A stretch of DNA of 64,000 nucleotides from Methanococcoides sp. LMO-2 (GCF_038432375.1 NZ_JBCAUS010000002.1:870282-934281), one strand, 5' to 3'. Shown: positions 27,406-37,767, numbered from the stretch's first letter. The notes: generated from the sequence alone by a model not told the origin. Numbers and translations: made by a program.

Positions 27406-28320
27406 TTAGCCCTCCCTGTGGACACGGGCCGTTGGGTGCCAGTAATCGTGTCCCTCATGTTTGTGCTGCCATACACCGTTGACCTCACGGCGCTCTTCTC
27501 CTTCAACGATCTCAACTACAGGTTCTGATTCTGCTGCTGCTTCAGTCATAGGTTCTTCTGCTACAACCTCTGCCTCTGCAGTTTCTTCAGCTACTTCTGT
27601 AACTTCAGGAGCTGCTTCAACAACTTCTTCAGGCTCTGCAACTGCGCCTTCAGCCTCTACAAGCTCTTCGATGCCTGCCTTTGCCTCTTCAGCAGGAGCA
27701 ACGACACCTGATGCTGCAAGTTCCTCAGCGGTCTTCATCCTGTATGCGTCCGGAAGGACTGCATTAGGGTGAATGATACGTACTCTGCATCCAAGGGTAC
27801 CAAGTTTCTTTACAGCAACAGCAAAACCGTCATCGACGATGTCTTCAGCAGGTTTACCTGCGTGCTTGATGTAACCGTTGACCATCTTCTCTACCCTTGA
27901 CCTTGCACCGGTCAGTTTTCCGGAAATGACGATCTCACATCCAAGTGCACCAGCGTTCATAATAGCACGCATGGTGTTGTGACCGGCCTTTCTGAAATAC
28001 CATCCTCTCTCAATGGAAGAAGCAAGTCTTGATGCCATCATCTGTGCATTCAGTTCAGGTTTCTTGACTTCCTGTGCATCGATCTGTGGGTTGTCCAGGT
28101 CATAGATCCTGTCTACGTCACGGGTCAGTTTCCTGATCACTTTTCCAGCCTTTCCGATTACCATACCTGGTTTCTCAGCATAGATAGTGATCTGGGTTCC
28201 CATTGGGGTACGGTTAATGTCCATACCGCCGTAGCCAGCCCTGCTTAATTGTTTTGCAAAATATTCATCCATGGATGCCTTTACAAATCCATCCTGGACG
28301 AACTTTTTCTCTACAGCCAT
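27406..28320 (-). CDS. rps3: 30S ribosomal protein S3 (uS3) with long acidic tail
   Basis: The core (about 1-205) has the KH domain with [15 protein letters not shown] (about 52-66) and the C-terminal S3 domain with [15 protein letters not shown]. The protein totals 304 residues because of a glutamate/alanine/valine-rich tail at about 210-280, low in complexity, ending in a short tryptophan- and histidine-containing block ([16 protein letters not shown]). The function of the tail is unknown. It overlaps the rpl22 stop by 1 base. Confidence 0.95.
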   Translation of the reverse strand: MAVEKKFVQDGFVKASMDEYFAKQLSRAGYGGMDINRTPMGTQITIYAEKPGMVIGKAGKVIRKLTRDVDRIYDLDNPQIDAQEVKKPELNAQMMASRLASSIERGWYFRKAGHNTMRAIMNAGALGCEIVISGKLTGARSRVEKMVNGYIKHAGKPAEDIVDDGFAVAVKKLGTLGCRVRIIHPNAVLPDAYRMKTAEELAASGVVAPAEEAKAGIEELVEAEGAVAEPEEVVEAAPEVTEVAEETAEAEVVAEEPMTEAAAESEPVVEIVEGEERREVNGVWQHKHEGHDYWHPTARVHREG

Positions 28321-28775
28321 TAGCGCACCTCGCTTATGATCAGTTCAATATTGACAGTTTCCGTATTCTTCGGACTTGCCCTTCCGCGAGCCCTTGGTCT
28401 CATACCGTGTATCACACGTCCACGCTTCATTGCTGCGTGTGCAATGTACATGTGATCAGGGTTCAGACCTTTGTATTCTGCATTGCTTTCTGCGTTCTTG
28501 AGAAGTTTAAGCATCTCTGTGGCGACCTTTACAGGATAGCGACCTGCTGCCATTGGACCCTTCTTGTGACCAAGGCTGTCATTGTGCCTTCCAAAAGGAA
28601 CTGCCTGCTTCAAGACGACGACATCTTCAAGATAGCGCTTTGCTGCCTTTGTCTTCATGCCTTTTACAGCTTTGCAGAGCTCACGTGACCTCTTAGGTGA
28701 GATGTGAAGCTCGGAACCCATTGCTTTTGAACTTGTCTCTGGGTCAAGTTCTGTTGTATAGTTGATTCTTGCCAT
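28320..28775 (-). CDS. rpl22: 50S ribosomal protein L22 (uL22)
   Basis: The 151-residue archaeal/eukaryotic (L17-type) form has the long beta-hairpin extending into the exit tunnel, [15 protein letters not shown] in the middle and [16 protein letters not shown] near the C-terminus. It lies 10 bases after rps19. Confidence 0.96.
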   Translation of the reverse strand: MARINYTTELDPETSSKAMGSELHISPKRSRELCKAVKGMKTKAAKRYLEDVVVLKQAVPFGRHNDSLGHKKGPMAAGRYPVKVATEMLKLLKNAESNAEYKGLNPDHMYIAHAAMKRGRVIHGMRPRARGRASPKNTETVNIELIISEVR

Positions 28776-28785
28776 TCACATCACC

Positions 28786-29199
28786 TTACTTCAATGGTAC
28801 GAACTTACTCGAACGTGTTGCACCAACACCAGCGCTTCCGTGTGAAACCCTATTACGTGTTGGGGAGTATTCGCCGAACCTGTGCCCGATCATTTCAGGC
28901 ATGATCTCTGTTGCTACGAACGTCTTACCATTATAGACCTCAATGGTCTTGCCGACCATCTCAGGGTAGATGATCATGTTCCTGTAGTGAGTTCGTACGC
29001 TTTCTTTACCGTCCCTGAACTGCTGCAGAATATCCTTTTGGTGATCGGAAAGACCACGGCGTATGGACCTGCGTTCCTTTGCAGGCAGGAGTTCTACAAA
29101 TTCTTCAAAACTCAATTGCTGGAGCTGTTCTACCGTAAGACCACGGTATGTGAACTCTCCTTTTCGTTTTGGTAATCTTGATGTTGATTTCTTTGCCAT
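28786..29199 (-). CDS. rps19: 30S ribosomal protein S19 (uS19)
   Basis: The 137-residue protein has the archaeal N-terminal segment [15 protein letters not shown] and the uS19 core with [18 protein letters not shown] and [17 protein letters not shown], which contacts S13 in the head. It follows rpl2 by 17 bases. Confidence 0.97.
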   Translation of the reverse strand: MAKKSTSRLPKRKGEFTYRGLTVEQLQQLSFEEFVELLPAKERRSIRRGLSDHQKDILQQFRDGKESVRTHYRNMIIYPEMVGKTIEVYNGKTFVATEIMPEMIGHRFGEYSPTRNRVSHGSAGVGATRSSKFVPLK

Positions 29200-29216
29200 G
29201 TATACTACCTCTTTGT

Positions 29217-29930
29217 TTAACGTTTTCCGGTCCTGCGTGCTGCGATCTGACCAACCTTACGTCCTGGTGGCGCATTCCTGCTCACGGTAGTTGGCCTTCC
29301 TGGATGCTTCCTGTTACCTCCACCGAATGGGTGGTCAATAACGTTCATGGCAATTCCTGATACGCGTGGATACTTGGCTGCCCTTGCTTTCATCTTGTGG
29401 TATTTCTTACCTGCCTTGAGGAATGGCCTGTCAACCCTTCCGCCACCGGCAACGATACCGACTGTTGCCCTGCATTTTGGATTGAACCATTTCAAGACAC
29501 CTGATGGCATCCTTACAACGACCTTGCTTGCTTCACGTGAAACAAGTGTTGCATAAACACCTGATGAACGTGCAAACTGACCGCCGTCGTTTGGCTTTGA
29601 CTCAATGTTGCATATTGGAATACCTTCAGGGATCTCTGCAAGAGGAAGGATGTTACCTGGCTTGACGTCTGCGGATACACCACAGGCAATCTTTTCACCG
29701 ACTGCGATTCCTTCTGGAGCAAGAATCAACTGCTCTTCACCATTCTCAAAGGCTACCTTGACAATAGGTGCTGACCTTGCAGGGTCGTGTGTGATATCAA
29801 TAACAGTACCATTGAGAACGCTTTCTTCATCTACACGTGGGTGTTTGAGTGCAGCTTTGTACTTGTGTGATGGAGCCCTGTATGTTGGACTTCCTCGACC
29901 TCTGTTTTGTGATATAAGTCTTTTAGCCAT
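29217..29930 (-). CDS. rpl2: 50S ribosomal protein L2 (uL2)
   Basis: The 237-residue protein needed for peptidyl transferase has the conserved [18 protein letters not shown] segment and the histidine-containing loop [18 protein letters not shown] near residue 195-212. Its length is normal for archaea. It follows rpl23 by 11 bases. Confidence 0.98.
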   Translation of the reverse strand: MAKRLISQNRGRGSPTYRAPSHKYKAALKHPRVDEESVLNGTVIDITHDPARSAPIVKVAFENGEEQLILAPEGIAVGEKIACGVSADVKPGNILPLAEIPEGIPICNIESKPNDGGQFARSSGVYATLVSREASKVVVRMPSGVLKWFNPKCRATVGIVAGGGRVDRPFLKAGKKYHKMKARAAKYPRVSGIAMNVIDHPFGGGNRKHPGRPTTVSRNAPPGRKVGQIAARRTGKR

Positions 29931-29941
29931 GTAACTTCACC

Positions 29942-30190
29942 TCACATCAATCCTATACGTGTTGCGATCTCATGTGCAGCATCTGGTTCCTCGAATGTTA
30001 CCAATGCTTTCTTTAAGCCTTTCATGGTGGTCATTGTGCGTACTGACTTTACTGCGAAGCCATACATCTTGACCACATCGCTTTCCACCTGCTTCTTGTT
30101 AGCACGTGTGTCAACGACGAACTGAAGCTTATTGTCATCCATAAGCATCATTGCTTTTTCAGTAATGAACGGATACTTAATAGCACTCAT
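29942..30190 (-). CDS. rpl23: 50S ribosomal protein L23 (uL23)
   Basis: The 82-residue protein sits at the exit tunnel and docks SRP. It begins [15 protein letters not shown] and contains [15 protein letters not shown]. The ATG at 30190 overlaps the rpl4 stop (ATGA), so the open frame extending upstream to 30232 is not used. Confidence 0.96.
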   Translation of the reverse strand: MSAIKYPFITEKAMMLMDDNKLQFVVDTRANKKQVESDVVKMYGFAVKSVRTMTTMKGLKKALVTFEEPDAAHEIATRIGLM

Positions 30191-30948
30191 ATGAACATAC
30201 CCTCCATGTTGGTTATTGCGGACTCGGTCCAAATGGTGAGTCTGCCTGCATGGGTACCTGGTGCCAGAAGTTCTGCATTCAGGGAATCTACTGTAGCAAC
30301 ATCGACACCTGGAAGGTTGTTAGCTGCCTTAACAATAGGACTTTCCTCACCAGTTACGATCAGGATGCTCTTCCTTGTCTTGTACTTGCGTCCCCTGCGC
30401 TTGCCTTTACCGGCCCTTATGTGTTTACCTTCCTTTGCGCGGATAACATCATCATAGACACCAGCTGCCTGAAGGAAGCTTATGACGTCCTTTGTCTTCA
30501 GAAGACCTTCAATGGTGTTCTCTGCAACAAGAGGAACTTCTGCGTCGAACTTGTGACCGCGTGCCTTTACAAGGTCAGCATTGATAGTTGCTGCAATAGC
30601 GGATCTGATAGCAAGACGCTTCTCTTTCTTGTTGATCTTCTCTGTACGGTCGGTCTCCGGCTTTGGAGGATGTGCACGCCTTCCGCCCACTGCCTGTGGG
30701 ATCCTTGCGACACGGCTTCCATTGGAGATCCTTGGAACCTGTGCAACACCTCTGCCTGATCCCCAGGAGTGTGCTGATGTTTCCATACCTGCATATACCT
30801 TAGGACCGTATGGCTGAAGCCTGTTGGCCTGTGCAGAAAGAACTGCCTTTTTGATAAGATCCGGCCTGAAGATCTCTGCGAATACTTCCGGCAATGTAAT
30901 CTCGCCTTTAGCATTTCCTGATAAATCGATAATATTTGCTGTGGTCAT
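30187..30948 (-). CDS. rpl4: 50S ribosomal protein L4 (uL4, archaeal L1e)
   Basis: The 253-residue protein has the extended loop that lines the tunnel (about 45-100, with [16 protein letters not shown]-type sequence and RRAHPP) and a C-terminal Rossmann-like domain with [20 protein letters not shown]. It lies 5 bases after rpl3. Confidence 0.96.
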   Translation of the reverse strand: MTTANIIDLSGNAKGEITLPEVFAEIFRPDLIKKAVLSAQANRLQPYGPKVYAGMETSAHSWGSGRGVAQVPRISNGSRVARIPQAVGGRRAHPPKPETDRTEKINKKEKRLAIRSAIAATINADLVKARGHKFDAEVPLVAENTIEGLLKTKDVISFLQAAGVYDDVIRAKEGKHIRAGKGKRRGRKYKTRKSILIVTGEESPIVKAANNLPGVDVATVDSLNAELLAPGTHAGRLTIWTESAITNMEGMFI

Positions 30949-30953
30949 TCACT

Positions 30954-31967
30954 TCACCCCTGCTTGGACTGTGTACTAATGTGAACGATCTGAGGTTCTC
31001 CTATGCTGGATACCTTTGACCTGGTTGGTTCCCTGAGCCTGATAAGTCTCTTTGATGGACCTGGGACACTGCCCTTGATCAGGATATAGTTACCACGGAC
31101 CAGACCATAGTTGGTGAATCCGCCTGCAGGATTGATCTCATCGGCATCTGAGGAGATCTTTAAGATCCTCTTGTTGTACTCAGTTCTCTGGTGGTATCCC
31201 ATCTGACCCATCTGTGGAACTCTCCAGCTAACGTGTGCAGGAGTCCATGGACCGAGAGTACCGACCTGTCTAAGACTTCCCTGACGGGAGTGCTTGTTCT
31301 TCATGAGGTTAATTCCCCATCTCTTTACCGGACCCTGTGTACCGTGACCGGTTGTGATAGCTGCAACATCGATGATACCGCCGTTACCGAACACATCTGA
31401 GACATCTACCATGGTTCCCAGAACGTTCTTTGCGTACTCGAATTTTGCTTTTGCATCTGCTCCACTTACACCGGTTTCCATGATATCAGGAACCTTCTTT
31501 GGAACACCAGTAAGACTTGAAGGTAATGTGTATGTGATAAGTCTGATATCTGTGACAGTACCATCCTCTACAAGTCCTTCGATCTTAGCAAGTGCTGCAT
31601 TGACGTCGTGGTTCTTTGGAGCTTTGATCCTGCGGTCAAGATCGCTGTCAAGAACGTTTGTCCATGCTTCACCAATTGCTTTTTCCCCATAGGTGTCCTC
31701 ACCGTATGCACGAATTGCTGCAACACGGATAGCTGGGGTCTCGATAACAGTTACAGGAACGGATATCTCACTGCCCTCTGTAAGACTGTTCTTTGTGTCG
31801 TCGATCATGATGACGTGGGTCATACCTACCTTGTAACCTGCAAAGCCCTGAAGCTTAGGTTCAGCGTTTGACTCTGGCCATGATCTAAACCTTGGAATGT
31901 GACTTTGTGCTCGCTTGCGTGGACTGAATGCAAGTGAACCCCGCCTTGGTCTGTGTCCTTTTGCCAT
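30954..31967 (-). CDS. rpl3: 50S ribosomal protein L3 (uL3)
   Basis: The 337-residue protein starts [20 protein letters not shown] at 31967, after a GGAG ribosome-binding site; the open frame upstream to 32069 does not resemble uL3. The core has the two barrels and the internal loop [13 protein letters not shown] near the peptidyl transferase centre. It is the first gene of the long S10/spc-type cluster. Confidence 0.96.
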   Translation of the reverse strand: MAKGHRPRRGSLAFSPRKRAQSHIPRFRSWPESNAEPKLQGFAGYKVGMTHVIMIDDTKNSLTEGSEISVPVTVIETPAIRVAAIRAYGEDTYGEKAIGEAWTNVLDSDLDRRIKAPKNHDVNAALAKIEGLVEDGTVTDIRLITYTLPSSLTGVPKKVPDIMETGVSGADAKAKFEYAKNVLGTMVDVSDVFGNGGIIDVAAITTGHGTQGPVKRWGINLMKNKHSRQGSLRQVGTLGPWTPAHVSWRVPQMGQMGYHQRTEYNKRILKISSDADEINPAGGFTNYGLVRGNYILIKGSVPGPSKRLIRLREPTRSKVSSIGEPQIVHISTQSKQG

Positions 31968-32073
31968 TTGTATTCTCCTACTTTTACGATTCTGTTTGAA
32001 ACAAAGTTTCGTTTTTTCATGATGTAGGCCAAGACTGTGAAAAAAGTGTAATTCCCAAAATGCATGCAATGTC

Positions 32074-32086
32074 CACTATATAGCTC
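32074..32086 (-). promoter_or_regulatory. Probable TATA box of the rpl3 cluster
   Basis: The minus strand reads TTTTTGGAGCTATATAGTGG, with TATATAG near 32076-32083. A start about 25 bases on would give an 80-85 nt leader before rpl3. No closer TATA element is seen. Confidence 0.5.
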
Positions 32087-32089
32087 CAA

Positions 32090-32679
32090 AAAGAACTACG
32101 TAGATCGTTTCTACATACATCACGCGGAAAGCAAGATAACTAACATACTTCTCATAACAGGCAGGATACATCCGGCTGTCTGTTCGTACTCAATCATCTC
32201 TAAAAGATTTAGCCATTCAGTGTTCCCTTGTACACATTTGCACACAAGAGCGGGCATTCCGTGAAGAGGCCCATGAACACTTCCTGTTAAATCCGACTTT
32301 TCACACTTGCTTATTCCTACGTTATGATCTTTAGTCGTGTAAATTGGCAAGGCCAAATTACATACTTAATCCTAACTTAGGGTGTCTAAATGTCAGATTC
32401 TATATATAAATGTTTTGCATGGTCATTAGGTAAAAAACAAACACGAAAATGCATACGACCAAGAACATTCATGCAATTGAAGGGTTTAATAGCCATATAT
32501 GAGGATTAACACATCACACATATACTACCGCACAACTACTGCACAGATATTTTGGAACCTAATTAAATGTACCGGAAAACATTGATCAAATCGACAAATC
32601 CCACGAAGATAAAGAGAACATTGACAGGTACATTGGATGGATTTAAATCTGTTGAACCTTTCTTTCATACTGATCACAA
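32090..32679. other. 590-bp intergenic region without a confident gene
   Basis: The region separates the divergent rpl3 cluster and the methyltransferase gene. It holds a clear TATA-like stretch TCTATATATAAATG (32399-32412) and a second, GATTTAAATC (32638-32647), about 35-40 bases before the methyltransferase start. Short open frames on both strands (up to 78 codons) lack ribosome-binding sites and resemble no family. A 32120-32356 minus frame is the longest. An unrecognised RNA, driven by the 32399 element, is possible. Confidence 0.4.
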
Positions 32680-33702
32680 GTGTCACGAAAAAAGAAATTT
32701 GATAACAGGATTAAAGCCGACAATGACGGTCTGCGTTTTGCAACACCTGAAGTAGTAGCAAGCTACAGGGCAAAACGCCTGAAATGCCAAACCATCGCAG
32801 ACATCAGTTGTGGAATAGGTGGCCAGACCATATTCTTTGCAAAAGAATGTGAAAAGGTCTATGCAATAGAGATCGATCAGGAAAAAATCGATTTTGCAAG
32901 AAAGAACTGCGAACGTTACGGTCTGGAGAATGTGGAGTTCATCTGCGGAGATGCACTATCAGAAGAGGTTCTCGAACAGGTGCCTAAAATAGACATACTC
33001 TTCTCCGACCCTGCAAGACCACCATTAGAAGACAAACGTCTTATCACAAGCCTTAAGCCGGGAATTCCAGAGGTGCTTTCGGCCTACGAGGAAAAAACGA
33101 ACAATTTTGCATTCGAAGCCCCGCCACAGATGACACCGGACAGGATACCGTTTGATTGTGAAAAAGAATACCTATCCTTAAATGGTCAGTTGAACAGATT
33201 GAACCTTTATTTTGGAGATATAAAGACATGTGATCGCTCAGCAGTATCACTACCTTCAGAAGCAAGGATCGACTCAAATAGCCCAGCTTCAGAAATAATA
33301 ACTACCGAACATATCGGAGAGTTTGCATGTGAGCCAGAGCCATCCGTCATTAAAGCCGAACTGTTGCCAGAGCTTGCAGGATCCATAATGGAAAATACAG
33401 GATCAGAGGTTAAATTATTCAATATCGACCAAAAGAGGATTCTCCTTACATCCGAATCACCCCTAAACCACCCTATTGCAAAGACAAGTTACGAAATTAT
33501 CCAGATATCAAAGCTGGACACCGCACTAATAAATAAACAGCTTAGAAAGGAAGATATCGGTACAGTAATATTAAGGGCCGGAACTGATCCCGCAAGATAC
33601 TGGGAAATGCGAAACGAGATCGAGAAAGGCCTGACCGGTTCAGGTACAGCTCACCTTTTTGCCAGAGATGGAACTGCCATCATATGCAAAATAATAGGCT
33701 GA
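32680..33702 (+). CDS. SAM-dependent methyltransferase with THUMP-like C-terminal domain
   Basis: The 340-residue protein has class I methyltransferase motifs: IADISCGIGGQTIFFA (motif I), YAIEIDQEKI (motif II), FICGDAL (motif III) and LFSDPARPP (motif IV). The second half (about 140-340) matches the THUMP-like domain found behind such methyltransferases. Target RNA is not known. The GTG at 32680 is the likely start since the methionine-free lead joins directly to the fold; no strong ribosome-binding site is seen, and the closest TATA suggests a very short leader. Confidence 0.82.
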   Translation: MSRKKKFDNRIKADNDGLRFATPEVVASYRAKRLKCQTIADISCGIGGQTIFFAKECEKVYAIEIDQEKIDFARKNCERYGLENVEFICGDALSEEVLEQVPKIDILFSDPARPPLEDKRLITSLKPGIPEVLSAYEEKTNNFAFEAPPQMTPDRIPFDCEKEYLSLNGQLNRLNLYFGDIKTCDRSAVSLPSEARIDSNSPASEIITTEHIGEFACEPEPSVIKAELLPELAGSIMENTGSEVKLFNIDQKRILLTSESPLNHPIAKTSYEIIQISKLDTALINKQLRKEDIGTVILRAGTDPARYWEMRNEIEKGLTGSGTAHLFARDGTAIICKIIG

Positions 33703-33736
33703 AACTACAAGATCTAAAATACAAAAGAACATGAGT

Positions 33737-33770
33737 CGTATCAGGCTTCCCCAAAAAGGGACTTGATACG
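33737..33770 (-). terminator. Nested hairpin over the response-regulator stop codon
   Basis: Outer arms CGTATCA (33737-33743) and TGATACG (33764-33770) enclose an inner TTCCCC/GGGA hairpin. The stop codon (33741-33743) lies in the outer arm. It separates convergent genes. Confidence 0.5.
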
Positions 33771-34106
33771 TCTTGCAAGATCCGCTGCACCGAATGGTTT
33801 AATGATATAATCGTCCGCCTTCAGAACATTAAGTCCAAGCATCTGATCAAACTTCTGACCTTTGGCAGAAAGGATCGAAACAGGCATATCCGGAAAATCT
33901 TTTTTTATTTTATGATAGGTTTCCCACCCATCCATATCCGGCATCATAATATCCAGCAACACAGCATCAGGTTTTTCAGCATCGAGCCTTTCAAGACATT
34001 CGATACCGCTACCTACCCCCACTACCTCAAAACCCTCTGCTTCGAGAATGGACCTGACAAGATAAATGGTGTCAGCTTCATCATCAACAACCATTATTTT
34101 TTTCAA
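33741..34106 (-). CDS. Single-domain response regulator (CheY-like)
   Basis: The 121-residue protein is a receiver domain alone: acidic pocket DDE near residues 8-10, phosphoacceptor aspartate in LLDIMMPDMDG (about residue 52), threonine/serine position in ILSAKG and the conserved lysine in IIKPFG. It would be phosphorylated by a histidine kinase not in this window. It is separated by 200 bases from the small gene upstream. Confidence 0.93.
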   Translation of the reverse strand: MKKIMVVDDEADTIYLVRSILEAEGFEVVGVGSGIECLERLDAEKPDAVLLDIMMPDMDGWETYHKIKKDFPDMPVSILSAKGQKFDQMLGLNVLKADDYIIKPFGAADLARRIKSLFGEA

Positions 34107-34305
34107 TGTAACAGAACTCCTTAAATCATAGCCATCAGCTGAATCTACATAATGCGTTCATATGAACATTATATTGAACACTACATAAATATTGCCTGCC
34201 CGCATACTTATGACATAATATTAAAATAGTAAACGTCCAAACGATGGTAAAACTTGTAATGTCAGTATAACCTAAAAGAAAAGATATGTGCAACATCCAG
34301 AATAC

Positions 34306-34560
34306 TTAATGCCTCTTAAGATCTGAACCCTGCCTTTTCAAGGAGCCTCTTACCGGATAGTTGTCCAGATCACTGGAAATATTGACATCAGAAGACGATG
34401 CTGAAACCATTCTTGCAGGTGCAATTTGATCAGAAATGCCCGTATCCATAGTACCAACCATACCATCTACTTTTGAAGACAATTCAACTAATTCCGAGTG
34501 AAGTTGCTTTGTTTTCTCAATCATCTCTTTGTACTGATCGAACACCGTTTTATCTGGCAT
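34306..34560 (-). CDS. Small hypothetical protein
   Basis: The 84-residue protein is not recognised. Residues 1-35 are predicted to form an amphipathic helix or coiled coil (DQYKEMIEKTKQLHSELVEL), followed by a serine-rich polar tail ending in KRQGSDLKRH. It could be an adaptor. It lies upstream of the response regulator on the same strand, so a shared signalling role is possible but not shown. Confidence 0.5.
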   Translation of the reverse strand: MPDKTVFDQYKEMIEKTKQLHSELVELSSKVDGMVGTMDTGISDQIAPARMVSASSSDVNISSDLDNYPVRGSLKRQGSDLKRH

Positions 34561-34787
34561 ATCCGCACCACCTGAATGACATCTGCGATCTCTTGATTAC
34601 AATAATCAATATATAAGTACTGCTATTTGTAGGCTTTGTTTTAAAAGATAGATCAAATCATCAATAAATACAATCAAAAAATAAGACATGATGAATGCGC
34701 CATATGAACTGCAGACAATAGAACCAACGTCATCCAGACACCACCGATTTTGCCGCTAACTATATATTCAACATCGACAACCATAGA

Positions 34788-35143
34788 ACCGAGAGAGGAA
34801 GGACGACCGCCGGGCCTTCGGCCTGAGGAAAGTCTCCCCATCATCCAGATACACGAACGCCTGTGAAGGGTGTCTGGCGAGAGCCAGGGCGCTGGCACAG
34901 AAACGATACCACACCATGTTAATGCAATGATACCGCAAGATTGAGGTCGCATGGGAAGTGGATGGAACGGCGAATCCTCGTGGATGCAAGTTGGAAGTAG
35001 GGATAAAACGGGTTTCTGGACCGTCCCGAAGTTATTAACGCTTAGCCGAATGTCGTCAGTGCAAGAGTCCGTAAGGACCTTCCCTATTCACCCTGTGAAC
35101 AGGGGAATTGCACCAACAGAAGGGAGCTTACTCTCCTCACTCA
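34788..35143 (+). ncRNA. rnpB: RNase P RNA
   Basis: The plus strand carries the conserved RNase P core: GAGGAAAGTCTCCCC (34819 region, 5' strand of P4) and ACAGAAGGGAGCTTACTCTC (35117-35136, 3' strand of P4 and P1), with AAAGTCTCCC pairing to GGGAGCTT. Between are GCTGGCACAGAAACGAT, GGTCGCATGGGA-type and AAACGGGTTTCTGG elements typical of archaeal type A. GAGAG at 34791 can pair with CTCTC at 35131 (P1). A TATA element, TATATATTCA at 34761-34770, lies about 25 bases before the 5' end. Ends are good to about 10 bases. Confidence 0.88.
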
Positions 35144-35164
35144 CCAATCTTATTCTAAAAGAAA

Positions 35165-35782
35165 TTATGCAAACATTTCCAGAGTCTCAGTGACAGCTTT
35201 GTAGTCCACCCCAGTATTGTAGCAGCCATCATTGAGCATAGGTATACCATATGTGACAATACCGGTGCCTGCAAGAGAACGCATACCTTTGTTGATCTCA
35301 TAATCACATGCGATGACGAGAACACCATCTGCATAACGATCGTTCAGGATATTCTTAACAAATGAAGAGCCGGTCACAATATAGAACTCATACCCATATT
35401 CTTTTGCGTCTTTCTTCAATTTATCCATGACACACTTTCCACAGGACTTGCACTGTATACCATATTTAGTTGCATATGCAGGACAATCAAGAGCACGCAT
35501 GCAATGTGGAACGAACATATGCCTCTTTGTCGTCTTTTTAAAATCAGAGCGGTGTGCAGAGTTCTTCAGGGAAACCATCCACCTGTCAAGCTTGCGAGGA
35601 TCCGAGAACTTGCAGAAGAAATACTTAAGAGGAAGAAAGAAAAAATCCAGAACTTTTGCAAAGAAGCCGGATAAGCACACTTTCCGGGTAAGGCTTACGC
35701 GACTGGCATAGAGAGACAATGATGAAACAACAACGGAAAGTATCAAAAATAACAATACCAATTTGCCTATGAGATTATACAT
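35165..35782 (-). CDS. DUF116 family protein, second copy
   Basis: The protein has about 205 residues: one N-terminal membrane segment (about 3-25), a basic linker, and the DUF116 domain with CMRALDCPA, a CKSCGKC motif, FYIVTGSSFVKNIL and a C-terminal NDGCYNTGVD. The function is unknown; the conserved cysteines suggest a metal or Fe-S site. The ATG at 35782 overlaps the preceding paralogue's stop, and the longer frame to 35818 is not needed. Confidence 0.85.
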   Translation of the reverse strand: MYNLIGKLVLLFLILSVVVSSLSLYASRVSLTRKVCLSGFFAKVLDFFFLPLKYFFCKFSDPRKLDRWMVSLKNSAHRSDFKKTTKRHMFVPHCMRALDCPAYATKYGIQCKSCGKCVMDKLKKDAKEYGYEFYIVTGSSFVKNILNDRYADGVLVIACDYEINKGMRSLAGTGIVTYGIPMLNDGCYNTGVDYKAVTETLEMFA

Positions 35783-36410
35783 TGCAGATCTCCATTTTAC
35801 TGACCACTTCCATAACATCCACTTTTGTATTGAAGCAGCCGTCTCTCAAAAGACAGACGCCCTGAACAGGAATAAAGGATATTTCCTCCATGGACTCTGA
35901 AAGCTCATTATAACAGGCTACACCGATACATGAAGCAGGCCTGTGTGCTTTCATGATCTTCTTCACAAAACTCCCACCAGGTATCACATAAACTGTGAAC
36001 CCATGTTCATCCGCCGCCTCACAGATGGCCCCGATATCACATAGACCACACATCTTACATTCATATCCAATGATAGGATCACATCTGGCCCTGCAGCTGG
36101 CATGGCGCATGCACTGAGGCAAGAACACAGCCCTTGGACCTGTTGTATTGATAAAATCATCAAGCATTACAGCATTTCTTATCTCAATAAGGATCTCATC
36201 CACAAGCGTATCGCGGATAGAGAAGACACTACAGATCCATTTTGCTGGCGAATAGAACAAATAAAGGATGAAGAGAACAAAACCCGGGAACACTACCTTC
36301 TTTTTCTTAAAGCTATAAAACCCGATCAGTAATGCTACAATAATTCCCAGCAAAACAAAAAGAAGCAGATATACAAATATCCTGCCCAAAAGTTCATAGG
36401 GAATTTCCAT
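35775..36410 (-). CDS. DUF116 family protein, first copy
   Basis: The 211-residue protein has two N-terminal membrane segments (about 8-30 and 38-58) and the DUF116 domain: CMRHASCRARC, CKMCGLCDIG, VIPGGSFVKKIM, GVACYNEL and RDGCFNTKVD. It is clearly paralogous to the next gene, with which it overlaps. No function is known. Confidence 0.86.
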   Translation of the reverse strand: MEIPYELLGRIFVYLLLFVLLGIIVALLIGFYSFKKKKVVFPGFVLFILYLFYSPAKWICSVFSIRDTLVDEILIEIRNAVMLDDFINTTGPRAVFLPQCMRHASCRARCDPIIGYECKMCGLCDIGAICEAADEHGFTVYVIPGGSFVKKIMKAHRPASCIGVACYNELSESMEEISFIPVQGVCLLRDGCFNTKVDVMEVVSKMEICNV

Positions 36411-36508
36411 GAGCCAAAAAGAAGACCTTGCAATATTTAAAGCTAACTCTAGAAAGGAACTAACGTAAAATAAAAATCAGGATATACAAAAAGAAGAAAT
36501 GAAAAGCA

Positions 36509-36522
36509 GAGGGTTAACCCTC
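36509..36522 (-). terminator. Palindrome GAGGGTTAACCCTC after hdrD
   Basis: A perfect 14-bp palindrome starts 4 bases after the hdrD stop codon on the minus strand, followed by CTGCTTTTCATTTCTTCTTTTTG. Likely terminator. Confidence 0.5.
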
Positions 36523-36525
36523 CAC

Positions 36526-37767
36526 TCAGTCATCCAGATCAATTCCAAGTGCTTCTGCTGTAAGGACGATGACATCCTCAACAACAAGCTCATCTGCACC
36601 AAGGGAGTCTCTTCCGTCAGAAAGGTTCCTTCTACAGAATGGGCATGCACTTGAGAGAATATCAGGGTTCTTTGCAAGAGCATCCTGGACACGTGTCTCA
36701 GCGACCTTGAGAGCAAGGTCTGGAATACCTGCCTTTACACCACCGCCAGCTCCACAGCAGCGCTGGTTCTCTTTGATACGGTCCATCTCTTTCAGGTTGA
36801 GACCTGGAATAGAGTTAAGAACACTCCTTGGAGGCTGGAAAACACCAACGTGACGACCAAGGTGGCATGGATCGTGGTATGTTACAGTAAGGTTGTCAAA
36901 TGGTTTTTCCCATTCAATCTTTCCTTCTTTGATAAGTCCCTCAAGGAACTCTGTGATATGAACAACCTTGAACGGAAGCTCTTCACCGAGAAGCCTTGGC
37001 CAGTCGACAAGTGAAGCCCTGAAGCATCCTGCACATGCATAGACAACTGTCTTTGCACCCTTTGCAACGATACCATCAACATTGCTTCTTGCAGCCTTAC
37101 GTGCAATGTCCTCGATCTCATACTGACCGGTCCTGACAAGTGCTGAACAGCAGCAGCATTCATCTTCACCAAGCATTGTGAACTCGATTCCAAGCTTGTT
37201 GAGAACACGTGCGGTAGCTAATGCAAGTTTTGCTTCCCTGAGCTCTGCAGTACATCCTCCGAAGTAGAGGATCTCTGCCTTATCAGCGATCTTGATATCT
37301 TCAGTGATCCAGTTGAGCCTGTCCTTGTTGTCAGCCATGTATGGGTTCATGTACTCACCAATGAGCTTGACGAACATGCTCTGCTTACCGAATGGACCGT
37401 TTCCACGTTTTACAAGGTTTGCACGCATGGATTCCCAGAGTTCGACGGTGTTGATACCGACCTCACAGACAGTTGCACACATTGCACAGGTAGTACATCC
37501 ATAGACATCATCCTTGAACTGCTCGATCTCTTCCTCAGGAATTGCCTTTGGACCGAAAAGCCTGGCACGAAGACCGTAGGACTTGTCCATGAACTTTTTC
37601 CACCTGAGGATCTTATCCCTTGGTGCAAGTCCAGGATCTTTTTCGGAAGCGTCATAGGTTGGACACCAGTTGACACATTCACCACAGCGTACACAGGCAT
37701 CAAGCTCCATGAGCTGGACAGCAGTAAAGTTATTTGTATTAATTGAAGGTTCGCCTTTCATGATCAC
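36526..37767 (-). CDS. hdrD: Heterodisulfide reductase subunit D, membrane-bound type
   Basis: HdrD reduces CoM-S-S-CoB to the free thiols at the end of methanogenesis. The 413-residue protein has two N-terminal [4Fe-4S] motifs ([12 protein letters not shown] near 25 and [11 protein letters not shown] near 91) and two CCG domains: one with ECCCC and CAGC (about 200-250) and one with [12 protein letters not shown] and CPFC (about 300-390), which hold the noncubane active-site clusters. It overlaps hdrE by 4 bases. Confidence 0.97.
   Translation of the reverse strand: MIMKGEPSINTNNFTAVQLMELDACVRCGECVNWCPTYDASEKDPGLAPRDKILRWKKFMDKSYGLRARLFGPKAIPEEEIEQFKDDVYGCTTCAMCATVCEVGINTVELWESMRANLVKRGNGPFGKQSMFVKLIGEYMNPYMADNKDRLNWITEDIKIADKAEILYFGGCTAELREAKLALATARVLNKLGIEFTMLGEDECCCCSALVRTGQYEIEDIARKAARSNVDGIVAKGAKTVVYACAGCFRASLVDWPRLLGEELPFKVVHITEFLEGLIKEGKIEWEKPFDNLTVTYHDPCHLGRHVGVFQPPRSVLNSIPGLNLKEMDRIKENQRCCGAGGGVKAGIPDLALKVAETRVQDALAKNPDILSSACPFCRRNLSDGRDSLGADELVVEDVIVLTAEALGIDLDD

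Noticed and set aside
32120-32356. 78-codon open frame on the minus strand
   Set aside because: It has no ribosome-binding site, no family resemblance and lies in an AT-rich gap.
32567-32755. 62-codon plus-strand frame as an N-terminal part of the methyltransferase
   Set aside because: It is in a different frame, overlaps the real start, and does not look like a protein domain.
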